Assembly (NCBI RefSeq): GCF_009617995.1
Contig: NZ_CP044129.1
Location: 1,426,001-1,490,000, forward strand
Direction: 5' to 3'
DNA length: 64,000 nt
Source: Halomicrobium sp. LC1Hm
Lineage (GTDB): Archaea; Halobacteriota; Halobacteria; Halobacteriales; Haloarculaceae
Both the position numbers and the translations under genes were made by a program. Below the pieces are notes generated by a model. The model saw nothing but the letters and a program-made list of their open reading frames with translations. It ran no database searches and was not told where the DNA came from. Positions 52,062 to 63,725 of the stretch are shown in pieces (positions within the stretch are counted from its first letter, which is position 1; each line of letters begins with the position of its first letter).

Positions 52062-54023
52062 TCAGCGCCCGTCGTCGGCCACTCGCACCGAGACGTCGTC
52101 GAACGCCGCAGTACAGCGACGCTGGGACGCAGTGTCCGAGACGATCAGTCCGACGTACGCCCGTCCGGGCAGTGCGAGCGTGCGCTGGTCGACCGGCTGC
52201 CAGGACCGGCCGTCGACCGACACCGAGACCGTCACCCGGTCGCCGTCGAAGGTGAGGCGAAACCAGTCGTGCTGCCCGACGACCGCGTCCAATCGCTGGC
52301 TCGTTTCGGCCGTGGTCGCCGCCGTCTGCCAGCGGACTTCGGTTCCTCCACCGGCCGTCCGCCCGACGGAACCAGAGACAGCGTCCGTCGACAGCGACGA
52401 CCGGATCGTGAGGCCGGCGGTGCCGTCCGGACCGCCCTCGTCCAGCCGACGGAGCCGAGCCGTCATCTCGACCGGTCCGTCGACGGTCGCGTACGCGAAC
52501 TCGCTTCGCTGTCCCTCGTGGGAACTGCGCCCGCTGGAGAGGGTCCAGCGGTCGCCGTCGACGGCGACACGGCCCTCGAACTGGTCGCTCCCGACGGTGG
52601 CCGAGCCGTCGAGCGTGCGCTCCCCGCGCAGTTCGGAGACCTGGGGAGGCTGGGAGACCAGCATACAGTTGCGGACCTCGTAGCGCGCGACGCCGTCTGT
52701 GCGAGAGAGCCCGAGCGTCCACCCCTGTGCTTCGACCGTCGACCGGACGCCCGGCGACACCGGCTCGGGGTCGTCGCCAGCGGCGTCGGCGTGGGCGTTT
52801 TCGACGTAGAAGCCGTCGTCGAGCGGTCCCAGATGCACCTCGACGGACCGGCTCTCCCGGCCGTCGTCGGGGAGGTCGTTCGCGGCGACGGCCGTCTCGA
52901 AGAACGCTTCGAGGAGCGGCCTGATCGTCGATTCGGGCGCGTTGACGACAGCGTCGTCCGAGAGCGCCACCGACAGCGACCCTCGGCGATCGCCCACGAC
53001 CGTCCACACGTCCCGAGCGATCGCCGCGATCCGGGCCGTCTGCGTGCGCTCGATGTCGACCTGCTGACCGTCGACGAGTCGTTCGAGGGCGTCGACGAGT
53101 TCGGCCATCCGGTCTGTTGCCTCCGCCAGACGGTCGAGGGCGACCTCGTCGCCGTCCCAGGCGAGGTCGAGATAGGCGTCGACGACCTGCAGCGGCGACC
53201 GCAGTTCCTGACTGACGTAGCTGGTGAACCGTTCCAGCCGGTCGATCCGGGTCTGCAGCGCGGCTCGGGTCTCGTGGCGCTCCGTGACCGACCGTTCGAT
53301 GCCGACGACACCGACGATCGAACCGTCCACCCGCCAGGGGTAGATCGTCCGTTCGAGCCAGGCGGCTCCCTCGCCCTGACCGAACCGCTCGACGGCTCCG
53401 AGGATCGGTTCGCCGCTCTCGGCGACCGTGAGCGCATCCCGATGACGGCGTTCGAGCAGCGGCGCGTCGGCGTCGCCTTCGCGTGCCAGCTGTGCGTCGG
53501 TGTTGCCCAACAGCGAGCGATCGCGCTCGTCGGCGTTCGAGACGGCGAGGTAACGTCCGTCCGCGTCCTTGACGTAGATCGTCTCGCTCCGTGTCGAGAG
53601 CAGTTGCTCGAACGCGTCCGCCAGCAGCGACTCGCTTCGCCTGCGCTCGCCCGACTCGGCACCACTGGCCAGTGCCGTCGCGAACTGGCCCCGAGAAGCC
53701 GACGGCGGGACGTAGCGGGCACCAGTGAGACCGACCGCACCGGCGCGGTCGGCCCCGCCGGCCGTGGGGGCGATCAGGACGGAAACGTCGTCGGTGACCT
53801 CGAACACGTCGGTCGCGAGATCGTCGCCGGTCCCGTCGGGGAGCGAGTCGCGCGCGAGCACGCAGACGACGCCCCCCTCGTCGAGCGCCGCGAGCGCCGC
53901 CTCGCGGTCGGCCACGAACGCCAGTTCGTATTCCGGGACCACTCGGGCCACCTGTGGCGGGTCGTCGAACCCGACGACGAGGACGGTCGGCTCGCCGTCG
54001 AGGTATCGCCGCAGATAGGTCAC
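52062..54023 (-). CDS. Paralogous pseudo-histidine kinase with same C-terminal domain, GTG start
   Basis: This 653-residue protein has the same domain order as its downstream neighbour. However, the phospho-acceptor His is Gln272 (SQELRSP), the N-box reads LLEAFFETAVAAND, and the G1/G2 glycine motifs are missing (VENAHADAAG and GWTLGLSR in their places). It should neither bind ATP nor autophosphorylate. PAS and C-terminal domains are well kept, suggesting a sensing partner. GTG at 54023 lies about 30 bp below ATATTTAC, so the transcript should be leaderless. Confidence 0.8.
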   Translation of the reverse strand: MTYLRRYLDGEPTVLVVGFDDPPQVARVVPEYELAFVADREAALAALDEGGVVCVLARDSLPDGTGDDLATDVFEVTDDVSVLIAPTAGGADRAGAVGLTGARYVPPSASRGQFATALASGAESGERRRSESLLADAFEQLLSTRSETIYVKDADGRYLAVSNADERDRSLLGNTDAQLAREGDADAPLLERRHRDALTVAESGEPILGAVERFGQGEGAAWLERTIYPWRVDGSIVGVVGIERSVTERHETRAALQTRIDRLERFTSYVSQELRSPLQVVDAYLDLAWDGDEVALDRLAEATDRMAELVDALERLVDGQQVDIERTQTARIAAIARDVWTVVGDRRGSLSVALSDDAVVNAPESTIRPLLEAFFETAVAANDLPDDGRESRSVEVHLGPLDDGFYVENAHADAAGDDPEPVSPGVRSTVEAQGWTLGLSRTDGVARYEVRNCMLVSQPPQVSELRGERTLDGSATVGSDQFEGRVAVDGDRWTLSSGRSSHEGQRSEFAYATVDGPVEMTARLRRLDEGGPDGTAGLTIRSSLSTDAVSGSVGRTAGGGTEVRWQTAATTAETSQRLDAVVGQHDWFRLTFDGDRVTVSVSVDGRSWQPVDQRTLALPGRAYVGLIVSDTASQRRCTAAFDDVSVRVADDGR

Positions 54024-54110
54024 TACCCGACGTAGGGCCGTTCGGTACGTAAATATGTGGCCCGCGATCCAGTCGACACCTATAGTGGTCTGCCCCGAGA
54101 ACGAACGACC

Positions 54111-54572
54111 ATGACTACCGTGACGCTGATCGGCTCCCGCCTCGCGACGGCCGGCGAGGAGTTCGTCTATCGCGGCGAGGCCAGCGGCTGTGACGGCTGT
54201 CCCTATCGCGACCAGTGCCTCAACCTCACCGAAGGCGTGCGCTACCGGATCACGGACGTTCGCGAGTCGGGACAGGTCCTCGACTGTGCCGTCCACGACA
54301 GCGGCGTCAAGGCCGTTGAGGTCGAACCCGCACCGATCAAAGCCAACGTCAGCGCGAAAGGGGCCTACGCCGGAAGTAGCGCCACGCTGGAGGGGCCGTG
54401 TCCATACACCGGCTGTCCGAGCCACGAGTACTGCGAGCCGGCGGGAGCGTCCTTCGACGAGGAGTACCGCATCGACGAGATCGTCGGCGATCCCCCCCAC
54501 GACTACTGCGGACTGGATCGCGACCTCACGCTCGTCGAGCTGGCACCGCCCGAAGAGCGCAGCGGCCGCTGA
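54111..54572 (+). CDS. UPF0179-family cysteine-rich protein
   Basis: This 153-residue archaeal protein has eight or more conserved Cys in CxxC-type pairs (GCDGCPYRDQC, CPYTGCPSHEYC), suggesting a metal or Fe-S centre. The function is unknown. A CTATAG TATA-like box is about 28 bp above the ATG, giving a leaderless start. Confidence 0.85.
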   Translation: MTTVTLIGSRLATAGEEFVYRGEASGCDGCPYRDQCLNLTEGVRYRITDVRESGQVLDCAVHDSGVKAVEVEPAPIKANVSAKGAYAGSSATLEGPCPYTGCPSHEYCEPAGASFDEEYRIDEIVGDPPHDYCGLDRDLTLVELAPPEERSGR

Positions 54573-54646
54573 CAGTCACGCCCGTCGACGCGGATCTGCC
54601 GTCGTTCTGTCGACCGGGCAAACGGCGACACGACGCCGTCTCAGTC

Positions 54647-55441
54647 TCAGTCGTCACTCCGGAGGCTGCCGGTCCGCTCGGCCGTGTAGCCGAACACGTC
54701 CTCGTAGCCGTCCGGCGAGAGCAACACCGGGTGGAACGGCTCGTCGGCGACGAGGGGGTCGCCGTCGGTGGCGGCGAACGCCTCGCCGGCACCGACCTCC
54801 TCGAAGTTGTCCGCGTACACCTCGTAGATCTCGCCCATCGCCTTCGGGATCGGGTCGCCGAGTTCGTACACCGGCACGTCTCTGTGCTCGGTGCGTGACG
54901 CCGCTGGCAGCACACCGACCGCCTGGAGGAAGGCCCGCGTCAGCACGACGGCGTTGTCGGCCGCCTGCTCGGAGCCCTGATAGCCACACTCGACCTCGAT
55001 CGTCGCCGGAATCCCGTCGAAGATCCGCCCCTCGTTCGAGCCGTCCGTCTCGATCACGGCGTCGATCGGGAGTCGCGGGCAGACGCTCCGGGCGAGGTCG
55101 TCGATCGTGTCTACGAGCGCGAACATCCCGCCGTAGGACCGCGTCGAGTGCAGCGCCAGCGTCGTACAGTCCCCGATCTCCTCGACCAGCCTGGCCGCCA
55201 GTCGCTCCTCGCGGGAGCCGTCCGGCGAGCCGGGGAACGATCGGTTCAGGTCGGTGTCGACGTAGCGCTGGCCGCGCTCGATCGCCGCCTCGTTGGCGAT
55301 CACGAACGCGACCGGTCGCTCGACGGTCGGCGACGCTTCGAGGAGTGTCTCGACCGCGTGGACACCGCAGGGTTCGTCACCGTGGATCCCACCCACGACG
55401 GCGACCTCGGGATCGCCGTCGCCCAGTTGTTCGACGTACAC
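54647..55441 (-). CDS. Succinylglutamate desuccinylase/aspartoacylase-family zinc deacylase
   Basis: This 264-residue AstE/AspA-type hydrolase has zinc ligands in GGIHGDEPC (His and Glu) and a third His in LALHSTRSY. NRSFPG provides substrate contacts. I chose GTG at 55441, giving VYVEQLGDGDPE, because a TATA-like TAATATTT lies 30 bp upstream; GTG at 55462 is only about 10 bp from that box. The substrate is an N-acyl amino acid, unspecified. Confidence 0.83.
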   Translation of the reverse strand: MYVEQLGDGDPEVAVVGGIHGDEPCGVHAVETLLEASPTVERPVAFVIANEAAIERGQRYVDTDLNRSFPGSPDGSREERLAARLVEEIGDCTTLALHSTRSYGGMFALVDTIDDLARSVCPRLPIDAVIETDGSNEGRIFDGIPATIEVECGYQGSEQAADNAVVLTRAFLQAVGVLPAASRTEHRDVPVYELGDPIPKAMGEIYEVYADNFEEVGAGEAFAATDGDPLVADEPFHPVLLSPDGYEDVFGYTAERTGSLRSDD

Positions 55442-55489
55442 AGCAGCATGCAGCGGCTCCACGGAGAAATATTACACGCTCGCCGGCCC

Positions 55490-55984
55490 CTACTCCAGGG
55501 ACGCGGCGTACTCGAAGTCCCGCTCGCTCGCGGTCGGACACTCGTCGTCCAGCCTGATCTGCCAGCCGTGCAGAGCCGTCGGATCGTTCAGGGCGTCGGT
55601 CAACACCGTCCGCACGTCGAGTACGTCGACGCCGTAGTAGTCCGGGGGCGTCCCCTGGAGATACTGCAAGGCGGTCCGAAAGAGGCTCCGCATCCCGTCG
55701 TCGTTCTCGAAGTCGAAGTGCTTGTACGCACCTGCTGCGACCTGCACCATCCCGTGGAGAAACGCACTCTCCGTGGTTCCCTGTCCGTAGTTGTACCACT
55801 CCGCTTCGAAACAGTCGTGGGCCTCGTGAAACTCCCCGGCGTTGTAGAGCCGGACGCCGTGGACCACGGCCCCGCGGAGAGTGCCGTGTTCCCACCCGTT
55901 CGACGCGCGACGATCCTGGTCCCAGCCCGTCGGGTTCCCGGAAATCGGCGGGGCGACATCGTGATCACGGGTGTGATCGTCCAT
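55490..55984 (-). CDS. DUF309-family protein
   Basis: This 164-residue helical protein has the DUF309 signature [13 protein letters not shown] near residue 50, and a conserved [15 protein letters not shown]. The function is not established. It ends 48 bp upstream of the deacylase start and may be co-transcribed with it. Confidence 0.82.
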   Translation of the reverse strand: MDDHTRDHDVAPPISGNPTGWDQDRRASNGWEHGTLRGAVVHGVRLYNAGEFHEAHDCFEAEWYNYGQGTTESAFLHGMVQVAAGAYKHFDFENDDGMRSLFRTALQYLQGTPPDYYGVDVLDVRTVLTDALNDPTALHGWQIRLDDECPTASERDFEYAASLE

Positions 55985-56034
55985 ACCGAGTACAGGAGTG
56001 GCAGGGAGGTAATCCCTCCGCTCGACGGCGGACG

Positions 56035-56328
56035 CTACGCGAGCGCCGTCCAGTCGACGTGGGCGACGACGAGGACGACGACGCTCGCGACGATCCCGAG
56101 CAGGATCGACGCCTGAACGAATACTGCATAGAGCATGATTGCTCCTGTGACGACCCAGCCCAGGGCACGCTGTCGCTGGCTCGCGAGGAGCGATCCACCC
56201 AGCCCGCTCGACTGCCAGCGGTCGCGGGCGTTCGCACACTCCTCGGCGTCCCCACAGTGGTCGTCGAGTGACTCCTCGTTTTCCAACCGCACCCCGCAGA
56301 ACGGACAGTACTCGATCTCGGAGGGCAT
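56035..56328 (-). CDS. Small zinc-finger membrane protein
   Basis: This 97-residue protein starts [18 protein letters not shown] CxxC plus His/Cys set ([15 protein letters not shown]) suits a zinc finger, followed by two hydrophobic segments at the C-terminus. It is a common haloarchaeal layout with unknown function. Confidence 0.75.
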   Translation of the reverse strand: MPSEIEYCPFCGVRLENEESLDDHCGDAEECANARDRWQSSGLGGSLLASQRQRALGWVVTGAIMLYAVFVQASILLGIVASVVVLVVAHVDWTALA

Positions 56329-56427
56329 ATCCGGCGTCTCCAGCCGACCGGACAAAACAGTTTGGACGCGACAGCGTCGTTCCGTACTGTATATATACTT
56401 CCCCACACTGAACCCGAACGCAAGCGT

Positions 56428-56511
56428 GCGAGGGTAGCCAAGCCTGGAAACGGCGGCGGACTCAAGATCCGCTCCCGTAGGGGTCCAAGGGTTCAAATCC
56501 CTTCCCTCGCA
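56428..56511 (+). tRNA. tRNA-Leu (anticodon CAA)
   Basis: This 84-nt class II tRNA has the acceptor stem GCGAGGG/CCCTCGC with discriminator A. The anticodon stem GCGGA/TCCGC carries the loop CTCAAGA (anticodon CAA). A long variable arm TCCCGTAGGGG and the T-loop GGTTCAAATCC follow. No intron was seen. Confidence 0.95.
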
Positions 56512-56614
56512 TGACGCGGCGACACGACACGTGTCGGCGCGGAATGCACTCGGAAGGGTTTGGATGAGAGAAGACGCAGCGGCCGAACGCAGTGAGGCCG
56601 ACCGTCTTCACGTA

Positions 56615-56635
56615 GTTCAAATCCCTTCCCTCGCA
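56615..56635 (+). repeat. 21-bp duplicate of tRNA-Leu(CAA) 3' end (att-like)
   Basis: The 21 bp are identical to 56491-56511, the T-loop and 3' acceptor side of the tRNA, in direct orientation 124 bp downstream. It is a classical attL/attR signature, but no integrase lies between the copies. Confidence 0.6.
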
Positions 56636-56918
56636 CTGGCCGACCGATGTCGCCGTCGGGCGACAATGTTCGCCCGACACGTGAGAACGGTCGGACACGG
56701 GCCCACGCGGCCCCTCGCAAACAGCGAGCGGTCGTTGTCACGTTCGCGCGTCTCCCATCGGAGTCCCGATGGGAGCGCGTCGAGCCGACAACGACCGACC
56801 AGTGCAGGAAGATCTGCGAGAGCGTCCCCACGGACGCCCTCGTTGTGAGCGGGGAGCGCAACGCGCGACCCGCGAACGGAGCGATCTTCCCTCGCAAACT
56901 TCTACCGAGACGCTTCGA

Positions 56919-56961
56919 GTAGCCATGCCCAGAAACGGCGGCGGACGCAAGAGTCGCTCCC
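56919..56961 (+). pseudogene. Partial tRNA-Leu 5' half
   Basis: These 43 nt match tRNA-Leu(CAA) positions 56434-56476 (D-arm through anticodon arm) at 37 of 43 bases, with six substitutions including one in the anticodon loop (CTCAAGA became CGCAAGA). No acceptor or T-arm follows, so it is a broken tRNA copy. Confidence 0.6.
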
Positions 56962-57102
56962 AGCGTCGTCGTGAACGACTGCTTGGAAGACGCGCGAGAT
57001 AGGAGTATCGTCACAGGCAACGGCGGCGAAGAAACCCCACTGTGTCAAGCGTTCGTTTCACCATGGCGTAGATTTAAGCCCGTCGGCATGGTACATTGTC
57101 AC

Positions 57103-57300
57103 ATGGCCACGGATCAGCGCGAGCCAACCGGTCTGGACGTGACGCCGCTGGAGAACACGGCGTTCTTCTCCATCGAGACAGACGACGGGTACGTCCGCAT
57201 CGAACAGTCTCTCGGGAATCAGGTCCTGTACACGCCCGAGGAGGCCCGTGACATCGCGGAGTCGATCCTCGCAGCCGCCGACGAAGCGCCGACGGAGTAG
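57103..57300 (+). CDS. Small conserved-type haloarchaeal protein
   Basis: This 65-residue acidic protein (MATDQREPTGLDV..., EEARDIAESILAAADEA at the C-terminus) has no recognised domain. The ATG at 57103 lies 28 bp below GATTTAAG, so I prefer it to an ATG at 57088. Confidence 0.65.
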   Translation: MATDQREPTGLDVTPLENTAFFSIETDDGYVRIEQSLGNQVLYTPEEARDIAESILAAADEAPTE

Positions 57301-57357
57301 GTCGACGGGGCGGTCGGAAGCGGTGACGCTATTTGTCGGGACGACCGATCCCACGGT

Positions 57358-58200
57358 ATGACAGACGCTCACCACCGGGCGGCGATCGCCGAGCGCGCAG
57401 CGCGTGCCGGCGGCGTCGTCGCTCGCGAGCGGTTCCGCGGGTCCTTCGAAGTCGAGACCAAGGCCGACAAGACCGATCTGGTGACGATAGCCGACAGAGA
57501 GGCCCAACAGCAGGTCGTCGCGACGATCCGAGAGGAGTTCTCCGGCGACCAGTTCGTCTGTGAGGAGGACAGCCCCCAGCTCGCCGGACCCGAGAGCGAC
57601 GCGGCCGAAGCGACGCTGGTCGAGAGCGTGCCCGAGTCCGGCCCGGCCTGGATCGTCGACCCGATCGACGGCACGACGAACTTCGTCCGCGGGAATCGGA
57701 CGTGGGCGACCAGCGTCACGGCGCTTGTCGACGGCGAACCGGTCGGCTCGGCGAACTACCTCCCGGCGATGGGCGACCTCTACGCGGCGGGGCCCGAGAG
57801 CGTGACGCGGGACGGCAAGTCGATGCGGGTCAGCGAGGAGACCGACACCGACGCGTTCCTGGTCGCCGTCGTCAACCGCTGGGAGGACGCGACCGCGTTC
57901 GGCGACCTGTGTCGAATCGCCGACGAGGAGCTGGGCGACGTGCGACGGCTGGGCTCGTTCCAGGCGACCCTGTCGCTGCTGGCCGACGGCGGGTTCGACG
58001 CCGCGGTCTGTACGCAGTCCGCGAACGCCTGGGACACCGTGGCCGGCGTCCACATGGTCCGTGCGGCCGGCGGGACCGTCACGGACGTCGACGGCGACCG
58101 CTGGACCCCGGACAGCGAGGGGATGGTGGCGTCGAACGGTTCCAATCACGGGGCCGTGCTCGACGCCGTCGCGCAGGTCCGCGGGGAAAGCGCCGACTGA
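57358..58200 (+). CDS. Inositol monophosphatase/FBPase-family phosphatase
   Basis: This 280-residue Mg-dependent phosphatase has the metal motifs EEDSP (Glu), DPIDGTTNF (Asp-Pro-Ile-Asp) and NAWDTVAG (Trp-Asp). Archaeal members dephosphorylate inositol phosphate or fructose 1,6-bisphosphate, and which one cannot be told here. A CTATTTG TATA-like box is about 28 bp upstream. Confidence 0.88.
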   Translation: MTDAHHRAAIAERAARAGGVVARERFRGSFEVETKADKTDLVTIADREAQQQVVATIREEFSGDQFVCEEDSPQLAGPESDAAEATLVESVPESGPAWIVDPIDGTTNFVRGNRTWATSVTALVDGEPVGSANYLPAMGDLYAAGPESVTRDGKSMRVSEETDTDAFLVAVVNRWEDATAFGDLCRIADEELGDVRRLGSFQATLSLLADGGFDAAVCTQSANAWDTVAGVHMVRAAGGTVTDVDGDRWTPDSEGMVASNGSNHGAVLDAVAQVRGESAD

Positions 58201-60844
<2,644 letters not shown>

Positions 60845-60948
60845 ATTCTGACATCCGAACGAGGGGGTCAATAAAGTACGGGACGGTCAAACGGAGATTC
60901 GACAGACCGACGACGACCGGGCCACGCGATCGACACCCGTCGGCACAT

Positions 60949-62676
60949 CTAGGGGAACGGGTGGTGTGGACGGTCGAGTCGCGGTTCGAAGCCGAGTTCG
61001 GTCGGGACCGTCTCCGCGCGCTCGCCGAAGAAGGCGTCGCCGAGGAACAGCGGCTGGGCCTCGGGCACCAGCACGCGGACGCCCTCGAAGCCGAGTTCGT
61101 CCAGATCTCGCGTCGTCGTCCGCGTCGCGTACGGCGTCAGCCCGGCCTCCGAGAGCGCTGCGACGAGGGCGTCCAGTTCGGCCTCGCCGTCGTCGACGGC
61201 GTCTGGACCGACCGCCTCGGCCGGGATGGTCTGGTCGTACGCCAGCAGATCGACGGCTCGCTCTGGCTTGTCGGCGTACTCCCCGATCGCGCCGCTCGCC
61301 TCCGCGGCCTGTTCGGGGCCCATGCTCCGAAGCTCCATCCAGTTCTGGAGCGCCTCTTCGAGCGCGCCGAGAGCGGCCTGCTCGGGGTCGAGATCGGCCG
61401 CCGAGCCGATGGCGAAGCTGGGCCACTCGTCCCGGTGGACGGCGACGGCGACGACGGGCACGTCCACGTCCTGTGTCAGCAGCAGCGGCGTCACCGTCAG
61501 TCCCTCCGACGCGGCGCGGTCGTACAGCGTCCCGAACACGTCGTCGTCGACGGTCAGCCCCAGCGGCTCGAACGTCGAGTACCACGACAGCATCGCCGCG
61601 TCCCGTTCGATCACCTCGTAGAGCCCGGCCAACAGCGCCTCACAGCCCGACGAGCCCAGTCCCAGCCCGGTCGTCAGGGGCGGACGGACGCGGGACTCGG
61701 TGGGCGGGTGAAAGACGAGCTCGGCGGGCACCAGCGCCGACTCGTCGGTCGCGAGGTTCCGGGCATCGATCCAGTCGAGTTCGGTCGTCGCGTCCGCGTC
61801 GGCGTCGTCGGGCGCGACGAAGGCCTCGGGCGCGACCGCGTCGTCCAGCGACGCCGCCGTGGCGGTCGTCGTCTCCGCGGCCGTGTACACGCCGGCAGCG
61901 TAGCGCTCGTAGGACTCCCCCAGCGCCTTCATGAACGCACCGTCCCAGTCGGCCGCGACGCCGGCGGCCTGTCGCGGGGCCGTGACAGCGCTGAACCCCG
62001 ACGTGTCGGTGAGCTGTGCGAGGTAGTACGGTGCCGGGAACGACTCCGCCTCGCCGACCTGCTGGACGATCCCCACGCGGTCGTCCAGCGCTCGCTCGGC
62101 GCGTTCGAGCGCCTGCTCGATGTCGACCGCGGCGTGCGCGCGATCGATCGTCGTGTCGCGCTCGCCGCCACACGAACAGCCCGGCAGCGGGAAGAAGCGG
62201 CGTTTCTGACGGGGTAGCTCGACGACGTGTCCCAGCACCGACGACCCGGCCGCTCCGGGTTCGTCGGCGAGGTAGTCGGCGACGGCCGCTCCGGCGACCG
62301 CACCGGCGACACGGCGCGTCGCCGGGCCGGGTTCGTCGACGCCGTCGGCGGCCGCCGTCGTGTTGGCTTCGACGCGACCACGGAGGCAGTCGTAGCACTC
62401 CCGGTCGGGATCGAAGCCGGCGATCGATGCCGGGACCGTCGGCTGGCCACCGATACCGCCGAGCTCGACCGCGATCCAGGGCGTCGCGCCGTCGAGGGCC
62501 TGCTCGCTGGCGGTCTCGAACGTCGCCGCCCCGGTCTCGCCGACGACGACCGCGAAGTCGGCGCTGTCGACGGCAGGCGCTTCCCGGTGGTCGATATCCA
62601 CGTCGAGGTCGTCGAGTGTCGCGAGAAGGGTGTCTGTCGCCGGTCCACTCCCCACAACGTCCACTACCGTACCCAT
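60949..62676 (-). CDS. YcaO-domain protein with cyclodehydratase-like N-terminus
   Basis: This 575-residue protein has an N-terminal domain (about 1-200) like the E1-derived part of azoline cyclodehydratases, with a Cys tetrad CYDC (94-97) and CSC (167-169) probably binding zinc. A YcaO ATP-dependent domain follows (LGESYERYAAG, GCEALLAGLYEVIERDA, GALEEALQNW). It ends in PHHPFP, similar to the proline-rich tail of cyclodehydratases. It might cyclise Cys/Ser in a peptide or thioamidate a protein. No precursor peptide or dehydrogenase gene is nearby. Confidence 0.82.
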   Translation of the reverse strand: MGTVVDVVGSGPATDTLLATLDDLDVDIDHREAPAVDSADFAVVVGETGAATFETASEQALDGATPWIAVELGGIGGQPTVPASIAGFDPDRECYDCLRGRVEANTTAAADGVDEPGPATRRVAGAVAGAAVADYLADEPGAAGSSVLGHVVELPRQKRRFFPLPGCSCGGERDTTIDRAHAAVDIEQALERAERALDDRVGIVQQVGEAESFPAPYYLAQLTDTSGFSAVTAPRQAAGVAADWDGAFMKALGESYERYAAGVYTAAETTTATAASLDDAVAPEAFVAPDDADADATTELDWIDARNLATDESALVPAELVFHPPTESRVRPPLTTGLGLGSSGCEALLAGLYEVIERDAAMLSWYSTFEPLGLTVDDDVFGTLYDRAASEGLTVTPLLLTQDVDVPVVAVAVHRDEWPSFAIGSAADLDPEQAALGALEEALQNWMELRSMGPEQAAEASGAIGEYADKPERAVDLLAYDQTIPAEAVGPDAVDDGEAELDALVAALSEAGLTPYATRTTTRDLDELGFEGVRVLVPEAQPLFLGDAFFGERAETVPTELGFEPRLDRPHHPFP

Positions 62677-62709
62677 GCCGGCGAGTAACAGTAGTCGGGG
62701 TAAAAAAGC

Positions 62710-63528
62710 CTAGGAGGCGATAATGCCCTGCGCGACGCTCGCGAGCTCGTCACTGTCGACCGACTGGAGCCGCTCGTCGCCAAGCATTAGCCGGAGCCGC
62801 GGCCGGCCCACGTCGATGGGCACCTTTTCCGTGTCGATCAGGCCCATGTCTTCGAGAGTCGTCTTGGTGCGGGAGAACGTCGCCTTGCTCGCCAGGCCGA
62901 TGTCCTCGCCCCACTTGCTGATGTCGTAGAGCAGTTCGCCGTTCTTGGCGGCGACCAGCAGACTGATCGTCACCTCGTCGAGCCCGTCGCCGTCGCCGCG
63001 TGCGGTCTGGAGCGAGGCGAGCACACCCTCGAAGTCTGCGGCCGTCTCGGGACCGATGTCGGACTCCAGCGTGTCCATCACGCGGGACATCGCTGGCGTC
63101 CGCAGCGAGTAGCTGTCGGCGCGGTCCCACTCGTCGTCGTAGAACGACGAGATGTCGTCGAGGAACGCGTCCTCGTCGGACGTGAGTCCGGCGACCGCGT
63201 CACCGGCGTCGATGAGCGACACGACGCTCTCGGAGCCGATCAGCAGCGAGTGGTTCGGAACGTCGTCGAGGATCTTCAGCTCCAGCACGTCGGCCTCGAT
63301 CAGGTCCGCGGCCGTGCTCGCGACGATGAAGTCGCCCATCTCGTCTTTCAGGGCGCGGTTCTCCGCGAGCAGGCGGACGGCGGGCGGATCCTCGTGTTCG
63401 TCCAGCACCGAGACGAGTTCCGAAAGCGTTTCTCTAGAGGGATTAACAACTGTGAGCGAACTGTCTTCACTGTCCAGTGCTTCGGACAGCACAGTTCTTA
63501 CGTCGTCTTCGAGTAGGTTCGAGCGCAT
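62710..63528 (-). CDS. tbsP: TbsP/DUF5821-type transcriptional regulator
   Basis: This 272-residue haloarchaeal protein has an N-terminal acidic alpha/beta region and a C-terminal winged HTH (EVTISLLVAAKNGELLYDIS, SKATFSRTKTTLEDMGLI). It resembles DUF5821 proteins. One of these, TbsP, is reported to act with TrmB on glycolytic/gluconeogenic genes in Haloferax volcanii. The presence of TrmB and GfcR in this window makes that assignment attractive but unproven. A TTAAATATG TATA box is about 32 bp upstream. Confidence 0.7.
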   Translation of the reverse strand: MRSNLLEDDVRTVLSEALDSEDSSLTVVNPSRETLSELVSVLDEHEDPPAVRLLAENRALKDEMGDFIVASTAADLIEADVLELKILDDVPNHSLLIGSESVVSLIDAGDAVAGLTSDEDAFLDDISSFYDDEWDRADSYSLRTPAMSRVMDTLESDIGPETAADFEGVLASLQTARGDGDGLDEVTISLLVAAKNGELLYDISKWGEDIGLASKATFSRTKTTLEDMGLIDTEKVPIDVGRPRLRLMLGDERLQSVDSDELASVAQGIIAS

Positions 63529-63725
63529 GCTTCTGTTAGACTACTACGATTTTGTCATATTTAATTTTACTGGCCGACTGCGATTGAATTCGTCTGCAGA
63601 GATAATACTGCCACGCCGTCAAGACATAATTGTTGCCGGTACCGATTGGGGGACAATGACAGACGGAGGGGCCACGTCGGCGGGCGAGCGACGAACGCCC
63701 GAGCGCGGAGCGTCCCCGTGAGCGA

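Larger units (their letters stand above)
56512..57102 (+). other. Gene-poor region with tRNA-derived repeats
   Basis: About 590 bp downstream of tRNA-Leu(CAA) hold no supported gene but at least three tRNA-derived pieces: a 21-bp 3'-end copy (56615-56635), an 11-bp piece CTTCCCTCGCA (56886-56896) and a 43-nt 5'-half copy (56919-56961). This pattern fits repeated integration and loss of tRNA-targeting elements. Confidence 0.55.

Noticed and set aside
56493..57020. 175-codon minus-strand frame downstream of tRNA-Leu(CAA)
   Set aside because: It overlaps tRNA-derived repeats and the tRNA itself and has Arg/Ser-rich composition unlike haloarchaeal proteins.
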